Source: Chelonoidis abingdonii (taxonomy: Eukaryota > Chordata > Testudines > Testudinidae). Taken from it: 64,000 nt of DNA. Positions within the stretch are counted from its first letter, which is position 1, and each line of letters starts with the position of its first letter. The notes beneath the pieces are model-generated. The model saw only the letters and a program-made list of their open reading frames with translations, did not search any database and was not told where the DNA came from. Of the stretch, positions 11,037-21,640 are shown piece after piece. The position numbers and the translations under genes are program-made. The stretch spans positions 58,533,709 through 58,597,708 of the forward strand of contig NC_133771.1 of NCBI RefSeq assembly GCF_003597395.2, written 5' to 3'.

Positions 11037-11974
11037 GTGGGAGCTGCTTTTGTAGCCTGGTTCAATTAAATCCGTATCATATCAGAGCAGCGAGCAGCTG
11101 CGTACTGGAAGAATGGGAAAGACTCATAACACAGTGGCAAAAAAGTGGCTGCCAGGACCCTGAGCAACAAGCGACAGCAGTCTCCCATGTGATGAACAAG
11201 AAACCAGCAACCATCAGCAGTAGAAGACATCCAGCAGCGGTCAAAACATGAAGAGCTGGACACGCACGCTGGACTCATCGAAGACATGATCCACACCTAC
11301 TCGAGGCTAAAGCGTAAACTAACAGCAGTGGGTGCATGACGCCTACGCATGCAACAGAGTTAAAACCGAGTCTGCTTAAGTTCAGTCAGGCTTTCGTAGC
11401 CCCATCCAGACGTAGTCGGAACCTGGACTAAACGTCAACAATGGTACCGGAGAAGAAGGCACTAGGTGTCCCGAGACTGCCTTATGTTTGTGACAAGAAG
11501 ACCCCGTGCTGCAATGGATGAACAGTTACCATACTCAGGGTCGCAACTATAACTCCGGGTGCACTGGTCCAATTACTCACGCTGCCTCCTCGCCAGCGAG
11601 AACCACTTGGAGCCTTAGAAGGTGTCTCTATCACGCACATGTTCAACTATAGCTGGCCTTCCGAAGCGTCAACAGGCACCACACATGGTGCCTAGTCTAC
11701 ATGCACTGCAGCTGAGCTCAGCATATGGGAGCATTGGCGTGAACAACACCTCTTTCTCGCACAGCTCCAAAATGTTAACACCTCTTCAGTAAACTCCATA
11801 GATAGTATGTCAGTCGCGCCCAAGACCAAGGTCTGAGACCAGACCAATCTGAGCAACAGCCTGGATTGATCCCGTTCAGTTTCTGCTGCTGGTGGCTCTG
11901 CTTGTTATTGTGTTGTTGCCACTGCAGTGGGAGTACAACCTTGGATGGCTTCCTTGGAGAACAGGGCCATTTAC
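11037..11974 (+). repeat. Inner left arm of the palindrome, exact inverse of 12000-12937
   Basis: Every position x here appears to pair with 23974-x on the other side of the N gap, with no indel. The ORFs at 11066-11296, 11775-12047 and 11876-12082 have mirror images at exactly complementary coordinates. On the plus strand, 11240-11340 reads HAGLIEDMIHTYSRLKRKL, which may be N-terminal retrotransposon coding. 11800-11880 is a noisy copy of the RT LLIDR...TAWID segment, so orientation flips relative to the outer arm at about 11037-11075. 11885-11974 is unrecognised. Confidence 0.75.
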
Positions 11975-11999
11975 NNNNNNNNNNNNNNNNNNNNNNNNN
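11975..11999. other. Assembly gap of 25 N at the palindrome centre
   Basis: Exactly 25 N. The bases on both sides (GGCCATTTAC before, GTAAATGGCC after) are perfect reverse complements, so the gap is the symmetry centre. A fixed 25-N spacer is typical of gap-filling or scaffolding software, not a measured gap. Confidence 0.95.
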
Positions 12000-12937
12000 G
12001 TAAATGGCCCTGTTCTCCAAGGAAGCCATCCAAGGTTGTACTCCCACTGCAGTGGCAACAACACAATAACAAGCAGAGCCACCAGCAGCAGAAACTGAAC
12101 GGGATCAATCCAGGCTGTTGCTCAGATTGGTCTGGTCTCAGACCTTGGTCTTGGGCGCGACTGACATACTATCTATGGAGTTTACTGAAGAGGTGTTAAC
12201 ATTTTGGAGCTGTGCGAGAAAGAGGTGTTGTTCACGCCAATGCTCCCATATGCTGAGCTCAGCTGCAGTGCATGTAGACTAGGCACCATGTGTGGTGCCT
12301 GTTGACGCTTCGGAAGGCCAGCTATAGTTGAACATGTGCGTGATAGAGACACCTTCTAAGGCTCCAAGTGGTTCTCGCTGGCGAGGAGGCAGCGTGAGTA
12401 ATTGGACCAGTGCACCCGGAGTTATAGTTGCGACCCTGAGTATGGTAACTGTTCATCCATTGCAGCACGGGGTCTTCTTGTCACAAACATAAGGCAGTCT
12501 CGGGACACCTAGTGCCTTCTTCTCCGGTACCATTGTTGACGTTTAGTCCAGGTTCCGACTACGTCTGGATGGGGCTACGAAAGCCTGACTGAACTTAAGC
12601 AGACTCGGTTTTAACTCTGTTGCATGCGTAGGCGTCATGCACCCACTGCTGTTAGTTTACGCTTTAGCCTCGAGTAGGTGTGGATCATGTCTTCGATGAG
12701 TCCAGCGTGCGTGTCCAGCTCTTCATGTTTTGACCGCTGCTGGATGTCTTCTACTGCTGATGGTTGCTGGTTTCTTGTTCATCACATGGGAGACTGCTGT
12801 CGCTTGTTGCTCAGGGTCCTGGCAGCCACTTTTTTGCCACTGTGTTATGAGTCTTTCCCATTCTTCCAGTACGCAGCTGCTCGCTGCTCTGATATGATAC
12901 GGATTTAATTGAACCAGGCTACAAAAGCAGCTCCCAC
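12000..12937 (-). repeat. Inner right arm of the palindrome, exact inverse of 11037-11974
   Basis: Mirror of the inner left arm. The retrotransposon-like coding sense is on the minus strand here, opposite to the RT that starts just to the right on the plus strand. The identity ends abruptly at about 12938, where the two outer arms start to differ by substitutions and indels ('acccaaacctg' versus 'acccaacctggg'). Confidence 0.75.
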
Positions 12938-15180
12938 CCAAACCTGCTAACACAAGGCAAGGACATGTGCTGATCATGAATAGACCCCTGAAGGACAGAA
13001 CCGCGCCAACGCTACCGGCAATAACCTGCCTCCCCAACATGGAAAGGTCCTTCAGCGATCATAGCTGCCAAGCTACAAGGACCACTGGGCCAGTACGTGG
13101 AGCCACAGCTCAGAAGGCATCTTGGGAACCACACCAGAGGCTCAAACACCAGTTGCTCATAGATAGAGCAGTCGCCCAAGACTCAGGGTCTAGGCAGACC
13201 GAATCTGAGCACAAGCCTGGATTGACTGAGCAGGAAGCCTATGACTCAATCGCGCACACGTGGATCTGTGATAGTCTGGGCTATACAAAGTCTGAACAGG
13301 ACACGTAAGGACCTTCCTGCAAGAACTCAGATGGGACTATGGAAGAAAAGCACTAGAATCAACGTCAAGGCAGCTGCACAGTGGCCATCAAAGTGTGGAC
13401 ATATAGCCAAGGTGATGCACTGTCCCCGCTGCTGTTCTGCATAGGCTTAAACCCCCTCAGCCAGATAATTCACAAGGACTGGCTACGGGTACAGGCTTCA
13501 GGAGTGGACACTACCACAGCCACCTGCCTTACATTGGATGACATCAAGCTCATATGCTAAGAATGATACGAGACATCTGACTCGCTATCCACCTCGCGTA
13601 TCTACTATGAGGATATCGGATGTCATTTCGACTGGAGGAGAATGTGGCCGATGGTAGTTGAGAGAGGGAGGTAGTCAAGATATTGGGGTGAACTACAGCA
13701 GGCCCACATGCAGAACATACCAGACCAGCTTACAAAGTACCTGGCATCCCGCAGTCACATGGAACCGACGATGAGAGAGCAAGGAAGGACGAGCAACATC
13801 CAAGTATCACCAAAGGATAAGACAGGTCCTGAAGAGCCAGCTCAGTGGGAAGAACAAGATCCACGCGCATCAACGGTATCGCCTCCTGGCTGGCATCAGT
13901 TACCCTGCCGGTTATAGTGAGCTGGGCCAAGGAGGAAATGCGATGGATGGCTGCGATGGGGAAAACCCTGTGAATAGCTCCTCAGACCACATGACACGGA
14001 GGTTCACCCAAGTCCAACACTGAACTGCAATTGACTCAGCCATGATACCAGCCGGAAGATGAAGCGGGCGGGGCTTGGTGACGGCGTCGAGGCCACTTTG
14101 TCCGTGGATGAGAACCCGGGATACATTCTAGGATACATCGAGTAGATGGCCCGCCAAAGATGGCTGCTGAGAGAATTGCTCTGGAGGGCGGCTCTAGCAG
14201 CGCACGATAGGGCAGGCAAGACCAAGCAGAAGAAGTATGCGCATGGCAAGACAAAGACCGCATGGGATGGTACCATCGACCAGATAGCTGAGGTGGCTTG
14301 ACGATTGGGGAATCCTACAGTGGCTGGAAGGGCTGGACTAAAAGACAAGGCACTCGAGGCCACTGATCATAGCAGCACAGGAACAGGCACTGAGCACCGA
14401 TTCCATTGAGGCAGGGTCTACTCACTAGGAGAGGATCCCAAGGTGCAGACTGTGCAGAGAGGCCTGTCAGGAGACAGTCCAACACATAGTGCGCAGGATG
14501 GTAAGGATGCAGGCAGGAACAGCATACACTGAACGGGCACAACCAAGTGGCTGGCATTGTGTACAGGAACATCGCTGCACAGCGTTGATGGGCTAGACCC
14601 TCCCAAGAACCAGATGGGAGATTCACAGAGTTGCGTAGTAATAGCAGAGGCTAGACGATTAGTGTGGGACTTCCAGATCAGACGGACAGGCAACGTGTGA
14701 TCTGTGCCTCACCCATATTCCATTGTCGGTTCTTTCACAACCTGGCCAGTCAGTGGTAGATAGGCAAACCAGAAGACCAGCCGGTGGTGATAAGCGTATA
14801 GAGCAGTGCCAATGTGACACGCAACATCAGGAAGAGGGAAATCATGAAAGCTCGGAGCAACCAGATGTTAACAGGGGCCCTGGATAATGAGGAACTAGAG
14901 AGGAGTGTGGAAAGTGAAGCTCAAATGATGGGTCCCAGTGGTCCGGCTCAGCGCCCTGCGGGCTGTGCTCCTGAAGGGGTGTAGTAGGCTCCACACAGAG
15001 TCCCAGAACAACAGCAGAGCTCTTGTTCCAGAGAGTGCAGTTGCCTAGCGAACAGCTAATGATTCTGCGCAAGGAACCTCAAGAACCCTCAAACTCCCAG
15101 GCCTCTGGTAGAGGACCCGAGGTTGAGGAAGACACATACCACCCATAGGGGTGAGAGGGGAATTTTTTTATATATATAAA
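12938..15180 (+). pseudogene. RLE-type non-LTR retrotransposon, right outer arm (RT, zinc motif, endonuclease region, 3' tail)
   Basis: Plus-strand frames show ITCLP (13021-13035), LKHQLLIDRA (13141 onward), EAYDSI (13234 onward), a broken 'GHIAKVMHCP' version of the GIYQGDALSP block (about 13398-13450), and ALSPLLF-like codons near 13430. Near 14444-14480 an alternative frame gives CRLC, ETVQHIV and MQAGTAYTE, the CCHC-like segment before the restriction-like endonuclease. The 3' end (15080-15160) continues past the point where the left arm stops and finishes in a T/TA-rich tail at 15163-15180. It carries many frameshifts and no intact ORF. Confidence 0.75.
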
Positions 15181-15716
15181 AACACACACACACACCTTTT
15201 TGGTAAAATACGAAGCTTGGGTCATGCAACCAACCTTAACTCTGCTTCATAGTGCCATCCTGATGACTACCACAAACCCAGACATCAAACAGGTCATTCC
15301 TATTAGTGACCATAAAAATATTTTGTACCTTACTCTTAATAAACCTGTGTGAAAGGATGGATCCAATGTCTGAGTCTGGCAGGTCTCAAGATGACCATGG
15401 GGGCAGTTCAGGTAACTAGCTAGGCAGTTGTTAACTGTCAAATGGTTTTTATGGTGTGTTGCTTTGTTAGTTTATAATCTAACATGTTAACTTAGAACTT
15501 CCTAGAGAAAGCTTGCGAGTATTTTGAAAACATTACCAACTATTACTGAAGTCTTAACAGTTTTTGGATGAAGTGATAAATTCTTTCATCCTTTATTGCA
15601 AATTAACAAAGTTGTTTAGTCTGGGAACAAATGAATGGTTAGAATAATCACAAAAGACAAATAAAGGTGGAAGACATATCCCAGTATGGAGAAAGGCAGT
15701 TATTAAAATCAGTTAT
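15181..15716. other. CA microsatellite and unrecognised sequence
   Basis: A short (AC)n tract at 15181-15196 follows the retrotransposon tail. The remainder is AT-rich with no recognised feature. Confidence 0.5.
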
Positions 15717-15749
15717 TTCACAATATCTTGAGTTCACAAGGTGGGTGAG
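15717..15749 (-). mobile_element. Penelope-like element (PLE) tail fragment, left of a MITE insertion
   Basis: 'acaaggtgggtgag' at 15736-15749 is the left part of a PLE tail. Its continuation GTAATATCTTTTATTG is found at 16685, on the other side of the 0.9-kb MITE. The assignment depends on recognising the joined PLE tail motif. Confidence 0.5.
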
Positions 15750-16676
15750 CTAAGTTCCCTGTAAGCTGCACGGCCATGCAGCTGCCTATTTAGCACTGTG
15801 CAGGCGTTCAGGGAACCCGCTCAGCCGGGACCTGCCGCGGCCAGGGGAGGGGCGCCCATAGGCACTGACTTCCTCTCTAGCTAGGGGTGTGCCACCTACC
15901 CCTCCACCCAAGTCCCCACCTCCTCCTCCAAGCATGCCCCATTCCCACCCCTTCCCCTCCCTCTCAGAGCTTCCTACACACCGCAAAAAAGCTGTTTGCA
16001 GGAGACACTGGGGAGGAGGAGGAGTTGGCCAGTGGGGCTGCTAGCAGGTGAGAGGCACCAGGAGGGTGGGGGAAGCTTGGCTGCTGGTGGGTGCTGCTGA
16101 GCAGCACTCACTAATTTTTCTCTGTGGGCACCCCTCCCCCAGTCCCAACTCAGCCCCAGACCTGCCACTGCCAGTGAAGGGGTGGCCCAAATCCAGCCCC
16201 AGCCAGGACCTGCCATGGCCAGGGCACCCCCTCCCCTCCCCAGCCCCAACTCAGCCCCAGCCTGGACCTGCTGTGGCCAGAGGAGGGGCACCCATCCCGC
16301 AGCCCCAGAACTGCTGCAGTGGGAAGAGGCACCTCTGCCCCCCAACCCAAGCACTGCTGCGGGGAGAAAGAGCTGGGGGTGGAGTTCTCTTTCCCAGCCC
16401 TAGTCCCAGAGCACCCTCTTGCATCCCAAACCCCTCATCCCCAGCCCCACCCCAGAGCCCACCCTCACAGCCGGAGCCCTCACTCCCCTACACACCCCAA
16501 CCCTCTGCCCTAGCCCTGAGCCCACTCCCACACTCCAAACTCCTCAGCCCCACCCCCCACCATATTATTTTTGTTATGTGCACCAATATGAAGGTGATAT
16601 GTGACACATCACCTCCATATTGGTGCACATAACAAAATTAATTCCACAAATGGATGGGAAAAATTAGAGGGAACAC
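15750..16676. mobile_element. 0.9-kb MITE (hAT-like) inserted in a PLE tail
   Basis: The left end CTAAGTTCCCTGTAAGC and the right end TTAGAGGGAACAC are inverted counterparts around GTTCCCTNTAA. Flanking 8-mers TGGGTGAG (15742-15749) and TGAGTGAG (16677-16684) match 7/8, consistent with a hAT target duplication. The interior is C-rich and locally repetitive ('cagccccagcc' at 15840-16560), which creates long spurious ORFs on both strands. A hairpin of about 27-bp arms lies at 16573-16633, around GTGCACCAATATG and CATATTGGTGCAC. Confidence 0.65.
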
Positions 16677-16795
16677 TGAGTGAGGTAATATCTTTTATTG
16701 TACAAACTTCTGTTGGTGAGAGAGACAGTCCAATAAAAGATATTACCTTGCCCATTCTTGTCTCTCCAATATCCTGGGACTGACATGGCTACAAC
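16677..16795. mobile_element. PLE tail foldback (two inverted tail segments)
   Basis: GGTAATATCTTTTATTG (16684-16700) is followed at 16732-16748 by its inverse CAATAAAAGATATTACC. The second arm continues into 'cttgtctctccaatatcctg' and 'gacatggctacaactacac', a PLE 3' tail. This gives a short inverted tail joined to a longer direct tail, the same architecture as 53598-53784. Confidence 0.6.
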
Positions 16796-19700
16796 TACAC
16801 TGCATATCTTGAGATGGCATATTTGATTCTACATACATCAAACCCTTTCCCGTATCCTTTCAGCAGGTCAACCTCCTATTGAAGTCTTCATTGACAGGTA
16901 TGTCTGTGTAAGAAGCAGGAGATTAGCTGAACTGATGGTGGACACCCAATCTGCTTGTGTAAATTTAACATACACAGGTTTTTAAAGTAATATCATATGA
17001 CCCATTATTTAAATACAGAAAGGGCAGAGTAAATGAATCTCTGGTTTAGTGGTATATACAAGATGGGCAGGGAAAGATATGAAAAGTTAAAGTAGATGTT
17101 GGAGTTGGAATCTCAAAACTGTTGTTTTTGATTGATTAATCTAACCTTCTATAGAGGCAGAATTACAGGATCAGATATCTTAGTTAAGACTGAGACTTTT
17201 TGTTTAGAAATTTAAAAGTGTACCATTGCAAATCAAAGTATTAGTCACTTTATTATAATTACTTGTATCCAGGCATTTTGTACACTAAATGCAACAGAAA
17301 AAGTGTAACTGCATCAGTCGAAACAGCCTACAAGAAAAGAAAGAAAGAGAGGTCACACTGACTCATGTTGAAATCTCAATAAAATTCATGAAATAAATGT
17401 TAGTTGGGCTTTAGTCATTCCACTGGCTTTGCTATGAAAATTAATTTCTTGTTGGGTATCTTGCCTGATCAAATTATTAAACACATTTCCAGAGTTGGAG
17501 GGGGGAGGGAATTGTTTTTGATGAAGATGAGTCTGTAGATGTGTGGTCCACATCTGAGCTAGAGAATCAATCAACTTCTAGATCTCTAGGCTATGAAAAT
17601 AAATAGATAAAATACTGACACAGCTGTCTGGACTAAAGAGAATGTGTAGACCTAAATTTCTAGGTCACATCCTAAAGTGAAAAGAATTGTGAGCAACTAA
17701 AGGTCGGGCTTCCATTTATTCCAGAGAACAATTTCTCAGTTATTGTCATAATATCACTTGGCACTCCAAACATCAAGCTAACTGCTCCTCTCACAGAAGC
17801 CTCTTCTAAGTTGTTAAAAATACTCATTCCTGACAAAGAATGTAGAGGAACAAATGGGGAAGAAAGTTGAGCTGCAGGGATAGCTAAGGACAAACCATCC
17901 TCAGCACCACTTCAGAAATTAGTTAAAACATGCTTGGAGCAACCTCATTTAATTGAAATAGGAGAGCACATTTTTGGCTATTAACAAATTAAGCTCCACA
18001 CCACCCAGGAGAGGCAGGCAAGTGTGTAAGCCACAGTACAAAAACCCAGTGGGGTTCCAAGTTTACTATAGCTGGTCAATATTTGTTTTCAGATTTAATA
18101 ATTAAAAAAACCCACATTGTATTTTTAATTGTAAAGGAAAACTGTTGCTGTTTTCTTACTAACTCTAACATTTAACATCTCTCCATATCAAATAAACCTG
18201 GTGCATTTCTAATATGGTGATGAGCACATTATAAAATACCATAAATGGAAACTAGATTTTTCAAACTGACACTTTGACAAAAACAACCTGCCATTTCACA
18301 AAGTACATTCCTTCTGGCTTGTACACCTTCATTTGTAAGAGAGTTGCTGCAGGGAGGTACCTCATTAAAGTACCTCACATTCTCTTTTAAGCATATTAGA
18401 GAAATTTGCAGCAAAGGAGCTAAACCAAATCAAACCTTTACCAGTGTAAACTGCACTCATGTGACACTTTTATGAGGTTTTGGAAGCCCTTAGGAGTTTG
18501 AACTTTCTGGTCTTTCTGGTGCTAACAGAAGTGAAAAACACATTACCAAAACATCCCTACTTTTGTCACTGAAGTCAACAGCTATGACTCAGAACAGGCA
18601 CGCAGATCTACTTAAGATAGACATTTTACATAGTCACTTTCTGGCTGTAATTGTGACTTGTTCAAATAAAATCACACAGACAGTCCGTGCACAAGGCAGG
18701 ATTAGAATACAGGAGTTTCTGGCTTCCAGTCCCATGTCCATACCAATCCCTTCCCCATCTACAATAGGGGTCTTAAATCAGGTTTCCTTTTGGATTAGGG
18801 ATTCAGCAACCACCATTCAGAAGAATTGCAACTGGAAGGCTGGGAAACAGCATTAAGCATTAACAAATTCCCTCTCACATCTCATTAAGCCACTTTCAAG
18901 AAGGGAATTACTACAGGATTTCTGCCACATGTGATGTGTTCTGAGGCTGGCCGCTCCATCCTTGGAAAGGAGGAGCACAATTTACTCTTAATCAATCAAT
19001 TCCCAAAGGAGAGATGGAGATTTATTTTAAAATTGTGAAGTCAGAACTCATGAAAATAGTGAAGGTTTTCTAATGAGAAATAGAAATCTGACCAATGCCC
19101 TGATTGAAGACAAGGCTATGCGGTCCACCTTCTCACCAGAAAGGCACACTCTGCTTGTGGCATTTGCAAAGGCTCATTTGCAAAGGATTTTAGTTGCTTG
19201 AACAGAGCTTCAGATCAATAGGAGGAGGAGGGGATTATCTGTGTTCCAGGAGCACCTCCCCCTCCAGAGCACCTATCCCTGCTGCAGGGAAAACAGAAAT
19301 GGGGTTGTTTGGTAGATATATGAAGATTGAAATCTTTCCCTCTCCCTGAAGTAGATCTGTTCTGTTTGTTTCTGCTATTGCATCTCACAGCAAGAGCTTC
19401 ACTCGCAAATGTGTTTCCCTGTGAACGTGGGACTGTTCAAAGCAAACATTTCTTTCTTAGCACTGAACCATGTTGAAAGGAGGCTTAGAATTGCTTAGCT
19501 GCATGTGTGAAGAGGCTGGCATTTCTGTTAGCAAAGAGAAATAATTGAACGTGGATTGCCTGTTGTGCCTGTAATCTTCAAGGTTAACCCTATGCATTCA
19601 TTCATCCTTTGCACTCCTGCATTCACAGCCAGCACTTTGGGGAGCTAATTTGTACTTCTTTAATTTCATCATCCTCAGAAATTAGAAACAAAGGACTAGG

Positions 19701-20820
19701 AAATAAAAAAGATTCAAGCTGACTCTGGACCATCTCCTCTTAACAGTTACTCAACTGGTGCGCCCTGTCACTTCTTCATTTAGCATTTCCTCTTCCCTGT
19801 GTACTTTATAGAAAGGATTTGTGTCCAGACAACATTTGCCCCCGTGCTACTGCTGGGAGAGGGACATATTTTCTGGATTGGGTTGTAGCCTGCAGTGGAA
19901 TGAACTACACTGGCAATGAATTCCAAGAGAACCCAGGTGACATCATTAAAACAAGATGGAGGCATAGAATTCCTTTGTATTGATGAGCTAAGTACAGCTA
20001 TGGGGGTCTAGTGAGGCTTAGGACAATAACCCAGAAAAACAGAATATGACATTTCCAGTGGAAGGTCCTCAAATTAGGAGCTTCTGTGCTCCATCTCATG
20101 CTAAAACAGAAACTACAGTAGCTCTGCTAAATGAGGAACTTGCACCTGTCAACATATTGAAGAGGAAAGCAAATATATTTTAAATCTAAACACTAGTCAA
20201 TTGTGTTGATCAACATTTTTAAAACAACTCCCTCTAGGCATTTTATTTGCTGGGCATCTTTGTATATTGTGTGTTTCCATCTACTGATTGTAAATTACCC
20301 ATGGATGTGAGCTGCTAGCTCAATACAGGATACTATCATACATTGATTGGTTCATACCTTTAACCACTGAAGTATGCTTTAAAACTCCTGCACATTGCCT
20401 GCCAATCTACTTTTTCTCTTTCTCGCCCCCATTTTTCTGCCAAGGTTATTCTTTTATCTGTCAAAGATACATGATTTTTCTTCTGCTCTTTTATGCCCAC
20501 TTATTAAACATCCTCCTTCCTGCCATTGGGAAATCAGAAAGTTGGATAACCTCATCCCTGTGCACTTGCCAGCTCCCACTGAAAGGGAGCAAGCGCTTCA
20601 CCAAGTGGCTGGAATAAAGACAAAACACATCCCCTTACAAATGGGATTCCTGAAAAGATGTTTAGCCATTATGTAAAAGATTTTCTGCTTTTAACAATGA
20701 CAGGTTTCAAAGAAGAGTGGGCAACTCCAAGCAAAGTAATTCATAGCGAGTTACATTATAAAGGACTATGATTCATGGTGTGAGTTTGCCCTTCGGGGCA
20801 AAAGAAAGACACAATCAAAT
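16796..20820. other. Unrecognised intronic sequence, no exon seen
   Basis: About 4 kb of AT-rich, mostly unique sequence. I searched both strands for the B3GAT2 exon 2 continuation (a VSVWPVGLVG-like block is expected from the GT43 family) and did not find it. No repeat was named with confidence. Conserved non-coding elements could be present but cannot be recognised from one genome. Confidence 0.5.
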
Positions 20821-20911
20821 TCATCTGATGAAGTGGGTATTCACCCAGGAAAGCTCATGATCCAAAACGTCTGTTAGTCTATAAGGTGCCACAGGATTCT
20901 CTCCTGCTTTA
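20821..20911 (+). mobile_element. PLE 3' tail fragment
   Basis: 'tctgatgaagtgggtattca' through 'ggtgccacaggattctct' is the same tail found at 53677-53750, and in degraded form at 62464-62630 downstream of a GIY-YIG ORF. That link is what ties this short repeat to a PLE. Confidence 0.65.
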
Positions 20912-21640
20912 ATCAGAACTGAAGAAATCAAAGACAGTGGTGTCTCTTTTATCCCAGTTTTAACAGAGTCACAGTGAAGTCATTATATAATCCCCAACTC
21001 TGCATATCTCAGCAAGAAAATGAGAAAATAGTGACTGCGTCTAGGTGTGGGAAGGAAAAAGAAGGTAACTGTTGCTGAAAGGCAGAATTAAGATTAAGGG
21101 AATGGTACTCTGAATGCTTGCAGAGTGCATGAATTTGGGAGAAGGGAATATGTGAAGTGTTGGGTCTGGGGGAAGATGTGTGCAGAATGCTGGAGTATTG
21201 ATTTTGGAAAGGTCTAGGTATGAATTTGGGATGAGCACCCATGCACTGTGCCTAAAACTGGGTAGACTGTATGAGTCTGAGTGTACTGAAGGTCTAGATC
21301 TGGTGAAAGTGCATGCACAGTGCATAAAACTGTGTCTGTGTGCAGGTTAGGGAGTGCATGTGGGGTCAGGGTGTTAATTGGCTGTTAGAAGAATATGTCA
21401 GGTCTAGGGTGCTGCGGAGTCTCTGGGCTTGGTTGTCACTAAATGGAGATGCAAGCAGGGTGGAGGGCTCTGGATTGGCTAGAGATGCACAGGGGGGCTG
21501 ACTCTGGATTAGGTGGAGGTGCATGCAAGGGACCGATTATGCAAAGTTCCATGGAGGGGGTCGGAGTACCACGGCTTGGCTCTGGACTGGGTGGAGCCAG
21601 TGTATGCAGAGTGTCCGGGAGCCAGGCTCTGGACTGGGTG
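20912..21640. other. Intronic sequence just inside B3GAT2 intron 1
   Basis: No feature recognised up to 21420. From there the sequence becomes G-rich with loosely repeated 'gactgggtggaggtgcatgc' units (21440-21690), a degenerate minisatellite-like tract leading into the CpG island. Confidence 0.45.

Noticed and set aside
11876..12199. ORFs spanning the N gap
   Set aside because: They translate through 25 Ns and are mirror images of one another, so they are palindrome artefacts.
15181..15400. U2 snRNA target site next to the RLE retrotransposon
   Set aside because: I looked because reptilian Utopia elements can target U2 genes. The flank is a CA microsatellite and unrelated DNA.
16048..16632. 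194-codon proline/serine-rich ORF
   Set aside because: It lies inside the C-rich interior of a MITE with its own inverted ends. The reading frame is a product of 'cagcccc' repetition.
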